This document shows positions 1-5,870 of a stretch of 8,071 nucleotides of DNA, in pieces (position 1 is the stretch's first letter; each line of letters begins with the position of its first letter). The notes beneath the pieces are model-generated. The model saw only the letters and a list, made by a program, of their open reading frames with translations, made no database searches and was not told the origin of the DNA. Both the position numbers and the translations under genes were made by a program. Source of the stretch: Candidatus Coatesiibacteriota bacterium (GTDB lineage Bacteria > RBG-13-66-14); NCBI GenBank assembly GCA_014728185.1, contig WJMB01000286.1, positions 1 through 8,071 of the forward strand. Reading direction: 5' to 3'.

Positions 1-20
1 CCCGAGCATCACCGGAGCAT

Positions 21-46
21 CGACGGGCGCCCGCGGGCGCCCGTCG
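21..46. repeat. 26-bp perfect GC-rich palindrome
   Basis: Bases 21-46 read the same on both strands and can fold into a very stable hairpin with arms 21-31 and 36-46 around a small loop. No T-run follows on the plus strand, where the next bases are TCCGTGTCG, so it is not a textbook intrinsic terminator. It could still end transcription of a gene lying left of the window, or be a dispersed palindromic element. It sits 23 bp upstream of the -35 box of the first gene. The palindrome is read directly; any role is inference. Confidence 0.6.
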
Positions 47-68
47 TCCGTGTCGTGCGGCCTTACCG

Positions 69-98
69 TTTGACAGGGCCGCCGCACCGCCGTATTAT
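69..98 (+). promoter_or_regulatory. sigma70-type promoter for the propeller lipoprotein gene
   Basis: A perfect -35 hexamer TTGACA (69-74) is followed after 18 bp by TATTAT (93-98), which matches 5 of 6 bases of the -10 consensus. Transcription would start near 105, giving a leader of about 70 nt before the ATG at 176. The leader contains a small hairpin, CCGGAA/TTCCGG at 115-120 and 124-129. In such GC-rich DNA a near-consensus pair at the right spacing and orientation upstream of a gene is unlikely to be chance. It is the best promoter in the window. Confidence 0.75.
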
Positions 99-175
99 CA
101 GCCCATACGAGCCTCCGGAATTGTTCCGGCGGCGGAAGGCGACCCCCGCCGCCCCAACCCGTGGAAGGTGCGATA

Positions 176-1102
176 ATGACCCAGCGTGGAATCATCCCGG
201 TGCTTCTCGTCTCATTGTCCGGTGTTGCGCTGATCTTCGCCGGCTGCGACACGTCCACCGGCGGCGGCGAGACCGTCCAGGGCTTCCGGGTGGGCGAGCC
301 CGAGCTGCTGTTCAGCATCCAGCAAACGCCCATTCTGGACACCGACCTCTCCCCGGACGGCTCGACGATCGCCTGCTACCACTACGACGAAGAGGCCGAC
401 GAACCCTACTACCAACTCCGGCTCTACGACGCCGCCACCGGGGAGCTCGAGGTCGCCGCCGAGAATGTCTGGATCATCGACCACGCCCGGCCCCGCTTCT
501 CCCCGGACGGCTCCCGCGTCGTCTACGCCGAACTCTTCGGCTTCACCACCCCGCAGGTCTACCTCTACGATATCGCCGCCGACTCCTCGGACTTCGTCAT
601 GGAGGGTTCCGAGGCCGCCTGGGACCCCGCCGGCGACCGCCTGGCGATCCGCCGCGACGAGGGACTCTACCTCCACGACCTCGCCTCGGGCGAGGCCGAT
701 TTCCTCTGCCCCGAGGTCCCGATCGGCCTGGAGTTCTCCCCCGACGGCGGCTGGATCTACGGCTTCCTGAACGGCCAGGTGGTCCGCGCCGACGTCACCG
801 ACGGCTCGATAGAGGAGATCAGCGACTTCGACCTGGAGCCCGTCGAGCTGGAGTTCGAGCTGCTGCCCGACGGCTCGGCGGCTTTACTCTGGCTGCCCGG
901 CTACCCCGACGGCTTCGCCGGGCTGCTGGACATCTCCACCGGCGAGGTCGAGTGGATCGAGGACCAGTTCGACGGGATCAGTTTCACCTGGCCGGCGCTC
1001 GTCGGCGACGGCGACGACGGCTACCTGGTCTTCCAGCGCTCGAACACCCAGGACGGCCGCGATTACTACGGCGTCGAGGTCGAGTTCGCCTGGACCGAGT
1101 AG
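176..1102 (+). CDS. Predicted outer-envelope lipoprotein with a PD40/TolB-like beta-propeller
   Basis: The protein has 308 residues. Its N-terminus (MTQRG, then hydrophobic residues 6-22) ends in a lipobox-like IFAGC, so Cys24 is the predicted lipidated residue and the protein should sit on the periplasmic side of a membrane. Five spaced motifs of the xSPDGxxIa type follow, at about 58-66, 108-117, 149-158, 187-196 and 229-239. They mark blades of a PD40/WD40-like propeller of the kind seen in TolB C-termini. Such folds usually bind proteins or peptides; no catalytic residue can be pointed to and the ligand is unknown. I chose the ATG at 176 because GGAAGG (163-168) lies at SD distance and the signal peptide starts cleanly there; a GTG at 161 would add five residues and consume that site. 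It follows a near-consensus promoter and is probably monocistronic, since 164 bp separate it from the next gene. Confidence 0.85.
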   Translation: MTQRGIIPVLLVSLSGVALIFAGCDTSTGGGETVQGFRVGEPELLFSIQQTPILDTDLSPDGSTIACYHYDEEADEPYYQLRLYDAATGELEVAAENVWIIDHARPRFSPDGSRVVYAELFGFTTPQVYLYDIAADSSDFVMEGSEAAWDPAGDRLAIRRDEGLYLHDLASGEADFLCPEVPIGLEFSPDGGWIYGFLNGQVVRADVTDGSIEEISDFDLEPVELEFELLPDGSAALLWLPGYPDGFAGLLDISTGEVEWIEDQFDGISFTWPALVGDGDDGYLVFQRSNTQDGRDYYGVEVEFAWTE

Positions 1103-1174
1103 GCTTTTGCGGCGAAACCAAAGGCACCGCGGGCGTATCCAAGATAATGAACCCGCGACGGCAGCGAGCGGCCG

Positions 1175-1195
1175 CTGGCCTCGAGGCCGGTCTTT
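1175..1195 (+). terminator. Possible weak terminator after the propeller gene
   Basis: CTGGCC (1175-1180) and GGCCGG (1185-1190) pair around the loop TCGA, with one G-T wobble, and TCTTT follows. The stem is only six pairs and the T-run is broken, so this is a weak candidate. It lies 72 bp after the stop codon of the propeller gene and 72 bp before the next start. Confidence 0.25.
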
Positions 1196-1266
1196 GAGGT
1201 AAACTAGAGATTTGCCGACTTCATCGAGCGAAAAGATATCCGAGCCCAACGCAGTGGAGAGAGACC

Positions 1267-1986
1267 ATGCGCAGAAGCATCCCGATCACCCTGGCATTGA
1301 CGGCCCTGCTGCCAGCCGCGGGCTGCAGCGAACTCGAGGAGCTGGAGAGCTCCGTCGAGGTCGGCGAGCTCGACGAGCGAGCCGAGGCCGAGTTCAAGGA
1401 CGGCGACTACCAGGCCGCCCTGGAGTCCTGGCAGGCGGCCTTCGAGCTGGAGCCGGACAACGACGAGACGGCCTATGACATCTCCCGGGCCTACGCCATG
1501 CTCGACGACGGTGAGGCCGCCCTGGAGTGGCTGCAACGCAGTATCAAGCTCTCCCTCCAGCCCCGTCTGGACTCCAAGGACCTGCGGAACCTGCGCGACG
1601 ACGAGGACTACCAGGAGCTGCATCAGGTCCTCAGTTACGCCTGGGGCGACCCCCTGCCCACAACCAACATGGGCGGGGATACCGAATCGGCCGTGCTGAC
1701 CTCCGAGGGCTTCGACCTCTACCTCAAGGGCGAGTACGAGGCCGCCCTGGAGAAGTTCGAGCGGGCCTACCGCCTCGACCAGACCAACTACACCGCCGCC
1801 TTCGACATCGCCTGCGTCCACTCCCTCACCGGTCAAACCGAAGAGGCCCTCAAGTGGCTGCGCACCACGCTGAAGACCGTCATCATGCGTTACCTGGAGG
1901 ACCACGACTTCGACAACATCCGCCAGACGCCCGAGTTCCAGCGCATCCGCACGGTCGCCGAGAAAATCTGGAACCCCACCGGTTGA
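1267..1986 (+). CDS. Tandem TPR lipoprotein, first paralogue
   Basis: The protein has 239 residues. A signal peptide (MRRSIP, then a hydrophobic stretch) ends in a lipobox with Cys20. The acidic tether SELEELESSVEVGELD follows, then two homologous halves. Half one (about 37-126) and half two (about 146-235) each hold TPR-like helices with the pattern GxYxAALExxxxAfxL, an AYD-type helix, and A-L-x-W-L, and each ends with a D-x-D-F/L-x-x-[IL]-R-x-x-x-[ED]-[FY] segment (102-115 and 212-224). TPR scaffolds normally bind other proteins; no partner is named here. GGAGAGAG (1255-1262) is a plausible ribosome binding site before the ATG. Only 18 bp separate it from the paralogue downstream, so the two are probably one operon. 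No convincing promoter was found in the 164-bp gap upstream. The TPR lipoprotein assignment is firm; the role is unknown. Confidence 0.88.
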   Translation: MRRSIPITLALTALLPAAGCSELEELESSVEVGELDERAEAEFKDGDYQAALESWQAAFELEPDNDETAYDISRAYAMLDDGEAALEWLQRSIKLSLQPRLDSKDLRNLRDDEDYQELHQVLSYAWGDPLPTTNMGGDTESAVLTSEGFDLYLKGEYEAALEKFERAYRLDQTNYTAAFDIACVHSLTGQTEEALKWLRTTLKTVIMRYLEDHDFDNIRQTPEFQRIRTVAEKIWNPTG

Positions 1987-2004
1987 TCAATCAAGGAGCC
2001 TCCC

Positions 2005-2715
2005 ATGCGACGCCTTTTCCCGGCAATCGCCACCCTCGCCATTTTGCTCTCGCTGGGTTGCAGTGAACTGGAGGAGCTGGAGAGCTCCGTCGAGGTCGGC
2101 GAGCTGGACAAACGGGGCGAGTCCGAGTACAAAGCCGGCGAGTACCAGGCCGCCCTGGACACCTGGCTGGAGGCCTTCGAGCTGGCCCCCGACGACGACG
2201 CCCTGGCCTACGACATCGCCCGGGCCTACGCCGCCCTGGGCAATCAGGACCAGGCCGTCGACTGGCTCCAGCGCAGCTTCAAGCTGACCCTCCAGCCCCG
2301 CCTGGACGACACCGACCTGGCCCCCCTCGAGGACAACGAGGAATTCATCGAGGTTCGCAAGATCGCCGGCTACCTCTGGGGCGGCGCGGTGATGGTCGGC
2401 GACGAACCGGCCAACCAGGCCGCCGAGATCTCCATGGAGGCCTTCGACCTCTACCTCGAGGGACGCTACGAGGAATCCATCGAGAAGTACGTCACCGCCT
2501 TCAAACTCAACCAGAAGGAGTGGCGCTACCCCTTCAACATCGCCTGCAATTACGCCCTGCTCGAGCGTCCCGCCGAGTGCGTCGAGTGGCTGCGCAAGGC
2601 CCTGCACGCCAACACCAGGGAGATGACCGAGGACCACGACTTCGACGCTGTCCGCGACAGCGCGGAGTTCCGCACCCTCGTCGAGCAGCTCGAGACTGTC
2701 TGGGGCCGCGGCTGA
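2005..2715 (+). CDS. Tandem TPR lipoprotein, second paralogue
   Basis: This 236-residue protein is a paralogue of the gene just upstream along its whole length, with the same order: signal peptide and lipobox (LLSLGC, Cys19), the tether SELEELESSVEVGELD, then two internal halves. Each half pairs TPR-like helices (about 36-100 and 145-208) with the closing acidic motif (101-114 DDTDLAPLEDNEEF; 210-222 DHDFDAVRDSAEF). The start is fixed by AAGGAG at 1993-1998, six bases before the ATG, and by the signal peptide. It lies 18 bp after the stop of the first copy and is followed 27 bp after its own stop by a strong terminator, so it is the last gene of a short operon. The halves differ enough between copies (for example KEWRYPFNIACNYALLERP against TNYTAAFDIACVHSLTGQT) that the two may bind different partners. 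That last point is inference. Confidence 0.88.
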   Translation: MRRLFPAIATLAILLSLGCSELEELESSVEVGELDKRGESEYKAGEYQAALDTWLEAFELAPDDDALAYDIARAYAALGNQDQAVDWLQRSFKLTLQPRLDDTDLAPLEDNEEFIEVRKIAGYLWGGAVMVGDEPANQAAEISMEAFDLYLEGRYEESIEKYVTAFKLNQKEWRYPFNIACNYALLERPAECVEWLRKALHANTREMTEDHDFDAVRDSAEFRTLVEQLETVWGRG

Positions 2716-2742
2716 GTATCCCGGACCCCGCGCAAACAGTCA

Positions 2743-2770
2743 AAACCCCCGCCGTTCAGGGCGGGGGTTT
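2743..2770. terminator. Bidirectional intrinsic terminator between convergent genes
   Basis: AAACCCCCGCC (2743-2753) and GGCGGGGGTTT (2760-2770) form a perfect 11-bp stem around GTTCAG. A T-rich flank exists on each strand: TTTCTTGT on plus and GGGGGTTTTGAC on minus. It lies between the stop of the second TPR gene and the stop of leuD, which converge here, so it can serve both transcripts. Confidence 0.9.
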
Positions 2771-2800
2771 CTTGTCAGGGATCACCGGGCCGCCCAGCGG

Positions 2801-3274
2801 TCAGCTCCGTTTTAGCAGGGCCTGCAGGCCGCCGGCGGCCAGGATCGCCTTGACCTTCTCCGGGTAGGGGGGGAAGGCGAACTCGCGGCCGCCCACCGTC
2901 ACCACGCCGCGCTCCTCGTCGATTATCACTTCGTCGCCCTCGCTGTAAGCCTCGACGGCCTCCGGGCACTCCACCACCAACAGGCCCTGGTTGATGGCGC
3001 TGCGGAAGAAGATCCGCGCGAAGCTCTTGGCCACCACGGCGCGGATGCCGACGTGCCGCAGCCCCTTGGCCGGATGCTCCCGGGAGCTGCCGCAGCCGAA
3101 GTACTCGCCGGCCAGGATGACGTCCCCGTCGCCGGCTTCCCCGGCGAAGGCCGGATCGAGGTCCTCGAAGAGATGGGGGGCGATCTCCTCGGGCGTCGAG
3201 CAGGTGTAGGTGTACTTGCCGGGGAACATCTGGTCGGTGTTGACGTCGTCGCCGTAGGTCCAGACACGGGTCAT
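2801..3274 (-). CDS. leuD: 3-isopropylmalate dehydratase small subunit (LeuD type)
   Basis: The protein has 157 residues, the usual length of the short form of this small subunit, which supplies the swivelling domain of aconitase-superfamily hydro-lyases. Family motifs are intact: GDDVNTDQ (8-15), YFGCGSSREH (58-67), and FRSAINQGL (90-98). With the large subunit it would isomerise 2- and 3-isopropylmalate in leucine synthesis in the cytoplasm. The segment after PGK reads YTYT (21-24), where many characterised members read YLR- or YLV-; this loop helps set substrate choice, so homoaconitate, citraconate or dimethylmalate activity cannot be excluded. AAAGGA on the minus strand (3281-3286) lies six bases before the ATG and supports the start. 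Its partner gene lies upstream on the same strand but 649 bp away, an unusual separation. A strong terminator follows the stop. Confidence 0.9.
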   Translation of the reverse strand: MTRVWTYGDDVNTDQMFPGKYTYTCSTPEEIAPHLFEDLDPAFAGEAGDGDVILAGEYFGCGSSREHPAKGLRHVGIRAVVAKSFARIFFRSAINQGLLVVECPEAVEAYSEGDEVIIDEERGVVTVGGREFAFPPYPEKVKAILAAGGLQALLKRS

Positions 3275-3340
3275 GGGCGGTCCTTTGGCTGGGGTTGGTT
3301 AACCTCGACGTGGAGAGAGTTCAGGGAGTCTCTACAGTTG

Positions 3341-3385
3341 TGAACAGCCGGTAGAGTCTGTTCTCCATTGAGTTGACAATCGTGG
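3341..3385. repeat. Dispersed intergenic repeat, copy A
   Basis: The segment beginning TGAACAGCCGGTAGAGTC at 3341 matches the segment beginning at 7949, with 24 of the first 28 bases identical, ending in the shared GTTCTCCAT. Weaker similarity with small gaps continues to a shared TTGA..CAAT. It lies just upstream of leuD and directly left of the 119-bp tandem repeats. On the minus strand both copies contain a short open stretch encoding MEN followed three residues later by RLF and soon a stop. The match was found by eye and only two copies are visible. Confidence 0.6.
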
Positions 3386-3411
3386 GAGACAGGCTCACCA
3401 AGGGAGTTCGA

Positions 3412-3895
3412 GCGGTCCGCCGCTTCGGTGAATGCTTGAACCATTCGGCGGTGAGCGGGGAACCAATTCCACGCCCCCGCCCTACGTCGTAGGGCCTGAG
3501 TTGCGCCACCCCACGTAGGGCGGACCCTCCGCGGTCCGCCGCTTCAGCAATGATCTGAACAATCGGCCGCTGGGGGCATAGAGCCCCCGCCCCACGGTAT
3601 CGGTTAGTCCTCATTGCGGCGGTGGGCGGGGAACCAATTCCACGCCCCCGCCCTACGTCGTAGGGCCTGAGTTGCACCACCCCACGTAGGACGGACCCTC
3701 CGCGGTCCGCCGCTTCGGTAAATGCTTGAACCATTCGGCGGTGAGCGGGGAACCAGTTCCACGCCCCCGCCCTACGTCGTAGGGCCTGAGTTGCGCCACC
3801 CCACGTAGGACGGACCCTCCGCGGTCCGCCGCTTCGGTAAATGCTTGAACCATTCGGCGGTGGGCGGGGAACCAGTTCCACGCCCCCGCCTTACG
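3412..3895. repeat. Tandem array of 119-bp repeats between leuC and leuD
   Basis: Four units begin with GCGGTCCGCCGCTTC at 3412, 3531, 3702 and 3821. Units 1 and 3 are 119 bp each and differ at only three positions. Unit 2 is 171 bp, carrying a diverged extra segment (about 3546-3625) that includes the hairpin GGGGGC/GCCCCC at 3572-3577 and 3583-3588. Unit 4 stops after about 75 bp, just before the end of leuC. Each full unit holds strong inverted repeats; in unit 1 these are CCCTACG-T-CGTAGGG (3480-3494), CCGCCCTACGT with ACGTAGGGCGG (3477-3487 and 3513-3523), and GCGGACC with GGTCCGC (3520-3526 and 3533-3539). The array fills most of the 649-bp gap between the two subunit genes and would be transcribed if they form one operon. 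It has no spacers and is not a CRISPR. Confidence 0.93.
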
Positions 3896-3923
3896 TGCGC
3901 CGTAATCCGGGATCAATCTCCCT

Positions 3924-5213
3924 CTACTCGCAGATTGTCTCCCGGGGATCGGCGATGACCCCCTTGGCCGCCGAGGCCGCCACGGTGGCCGGCGAGGCCA
4001 GAATGATCTCGGCCTCCTTGCAGCCCATCCGTCCCTTGAAGTTGCGGTTGGCGGTGGAGAGGCAGGTCTCGCCGGGGGCCAGGGCTCCCTGATGGGCGCC
4101 CAGGCAGGGGCCGCAGCCCGGGTTGAGCACCACGGCGCCGGCGGCGTGCAGGGCGGCCAGGGTGCCGTCGAGGAGGGCGTTGGCGTAGACCTCTTCGGAG
4201 GCCGGCAGGACCAGCAGGCGCACGCCCTCGGCCACCCGGCGGCCCTCGAGGACGGCGGCGGCCTCGCGCAGGTCGGAGAGGCGGCCGTTGGTGCAGGTGC
4301 CGATCAATCCCTGATCGAAGGGCCGCCCGGCGGCCTCGCCGACGGGAATGACCCGATCCACCTGGTGGGGCAGGGCGACCACGGGCTCGATGGCGGCGAG
4401 GTCGACCGGATGGACGGCCTCGAAGTCGGCGTCGTCGGACAGGGGGACGATGTCGGCGGGATCGTATTCGACGCCCATGCGGTCCAGCCACTCCCGGGCG
4501 GCCTCGTCGACGGGGAAGACGGCGTTCTTGGCGCCCATCTCGGCGGCCAGGTTGGTGACGGTCAGGCGGTCGTCGATGCTCAGCGAGGCGACGCCGGGTC
4601 CGGCGAACTCGACGGAGCGGTAATTGGCCCCGGCGGCGCCGACGCGGCCGATCAGCGTCAGGATCAGGTCCTTGGCGAAAACGCAGCGCGGCAGCTCGCC
4701 CTCGAGATTGAAGCGGATGGTCCGCGGAACCTTGAACCAGGTCTCCTCTTGCAGCCAGAGCCCGGCGGTCTCGGTGCGGTCGATGCCGCAGGCGAAGGCG
4801 CCCAGGGCGCCGTGGGTCGGCGTGTGCGAGTCGCTGCCCACGATCAGGCGTCCCGGGGCGACGTGGCCCATCTCGGGCAGCACCTGGTGGCAGATCCCGC
4901 CGCAGCCGACATCGTAGAAGCTCTTTATCCGCTGCTCTTTGACGAATCCGCGAATCAAGGCATGGTTGGCGGCGTGCTTCTCGCTGGGGGCCGGCACGGT
5001 GTGGTCGAGGATGATCACGATGCGCTCCGGATAGCCGACGCGGCCGTCCTCGCCGGCCATCTTGCGGAAGTTGCCGATGATCGCCGCGCTGTTGTCGTGG
5101 GAGAGGACGACGTCGGGGGCGGCGGTGACGATCTCTCCGGGGCGGACCTCCCGGCCCAGGCGGCGGCTGAAGAACTCCTCGGCGAAGGTTTTGGTGTTGG
5201 CGTTCGTTGTCAT
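3924..5213 (-). CDS. leuC: 3-isopropylmalate dehydratase large subunit (LeuC type)
   Basis: The protein has 429 residues, typical of the compact LeuC/HacA/DmdA form of the aconitase superfamily. It should carry a [4Fe-4S] cluster that binds the substrate hydroxyl during dehydration and rehydration of 2-/3-isopropylmalate. The three expected cluster ligands are present: Cys307 in GTCTNG (305-310), and Cys367 and Cys370 in NPGCGPCLG. Other family motifs are HTVPAPSEKH (71-80), VGCGGICHQ (102-110), VGSDSHTPTHGALGAF (125-140), and the tail ANRNFKGRMG (388-397). AAGGAG on the minus strand (5225-5230) lies 11 bases before the ATG, a little long but acceptable. LeuD lies downstream on the same strand beyond a repeat array. 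No clear promoter hexamers were seen upstream, only a long inverted repeat. The family is certain; isopropylmalate is the likely but unproven substrate because leuA and leuB are not in view. Confidence 0.92.
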   Translation of the reverse strand: MTTNANTKTFAEEFFSRRLGREVRPGEIVTAAPDVVLSHDNSAAIIGNFRKMAGEDGRVGYPERIVIILDHTVPAPSEKHAANHALIRGFVKEQRIKSFYDVGCGGICHQVLPEMGHVAPGRLIVGSDSHTPTHGALGAFACGIDRTETAGLWLQEETWFKVPRTIRFNLEGELPRCVFAKDLILTLIGRVGAAGANYRSVEFAGPGVASLSIDDRLTVTNLAAEMGAKNAVFPVDEAAREWLDRMGVEYDPADIVPLSDDADFEAVHPVDLAAIEPVVALPHQVDRVIPVGEAAGRPFDQGLIGTCTNGRLSDLREAAAVLEGRRVAEGVRLLVLPASEEVYANALLDGTLAALHAAGAVVLNPGCGPCLGAHQGALAPGETCLSTANRNFKGRMGCKEAEIILASPATVAASAAKGVIADPRETICE

Positions 5214-5278
5214 CGGCGATCCCGCTCCTTGGTGGAAACCGGGTTAAGTATCTCTGGTAAACACTCGTTCAAATCAGT

Positions 5279-5339
5279 CGGGTGTCCCGCAATATGAACG
5301 GCTCAAGCCGAAGAGCTCCAATGTCACCCCGGACACCCG
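5279..5339 (-). other. Long inverted repeat with nested hairpin upstream of leuC
   Basis: CGGGTGTCC (5279-5287) pairs perfectly with GGACACCCG (5331-5339), enclosing 43 bases. Inside, CGGCT and AGCCG (5299-5303 and 5306-5310) form a nested short hairpin. The element ends 66 bp before the leuC start and lies on the side where the leuC leader or promoter should be. It could be a structured leader RNA, a binding site for a dimeric regulator, or a remnant of a repeat. It matches no riboswitch or T-box consensus I can recognise. The base pairing is read directly; function is open. Confidence 0.4.
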
Positions 5340-5870
5340 CGTTTGCTCCTGCTCGACATCGGCGCTGGTTGGCCTTGACCGGGTGGCGTCCCCTTGTTAT
5401 CGGACCGCCGTGTTTCGCCGAAGAAGACTGTTGAGGGAGTGGTTCGGCCAACCGCGCACAATACCCGCGTCTAGGCAAACCCCAAGTGGATCATTGCTGC
5501 GGCGGCGGATCGGCGAATGCTGAATGCCCCCAATCAGCCCTTTCGACAAAACTTCCGCCCACTCATTGGCCCCGGCAGTCAACCATGCCCAGGGACCGAC
5601 GGCGCAAGATTCGCATTATGATGTCATTACAGTTGAATCTAACCGGGAAGGCCTTACCGTGCCGGCCGCCTTCACGAACGAGCGCCGGTATCTGCAATCA
5701 TCACAAATGGTGGGGGGGCGTCACAGGTCGGGACAGACCGCAATGGTGCGCGCCGTCCCATCCACAACCGCTCTCCAGCCGCCCTACGAACACTCCAGAC
5801 CCCAGGCGGGCCCCGCATGCAGAAGCGACCCCGCAGCGTGGATGCCGGGAGTCGCCGAGGTCGGCGGAGG
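5340..5870. other. 530-bp intergenic stretch with no supportable gene
   Basis: Open frames cross this region on both strands, but none has a recognisable motif, a good ribosome binding site, or the codon pattern of the neighbouring genes. The protein strings are rich in Pro, Arg and Ser, as expected for shadow frames in GC-rich DNA. No tRNA T-loop, RNase P, tmRNA or SRP signature was seen. The 10-mer CCGCCCTACG at 5779-5788 also occurs in the core of the 119-bp repeats, so a fragment of that repeat family may lie here. A run of seven G occurs near 5710. A decayed gene or a small RNA cannot be excluded. Confidence 0.5.

Noticed and set aside
55..1197. A 380-codon plus-strand frame overlapping the propeller gene
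   Set aside because: Its product is an Arg/Pro-rich shadow; the overlapping frame has a lipoprotein signal, five propeller motifs, an SD site and a promoter.
3321..3881. A 186-codon open frame on the minus strand across the repeat array
   Set aside because: Its product is just the repeat units read in one frame after another (119 is not a multiple of 3), it has no domain, and it is explained by the GC-rich repeats.
3412..3895. CRISPR-like regular array
   Set aside because: Units are 119 bp or longer and nearly identical throughout, with no unique spacers and no cas genes nearby.
5246..5272. Promoter for leuC with TTGAAC and GATACT
   Set aside because: The spacing is only about 14 bp and both hexamers are imperfect, so it is not a credible sigma70 promoter.
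4092..5297. A 401-codon open frame on the plus strand opposite leuC
   Set aside because: It is antisense to a gene with all family motifs intact; its Gly/Ala/Asp-rich product is typical of shadow frames in GC-rich DNA.
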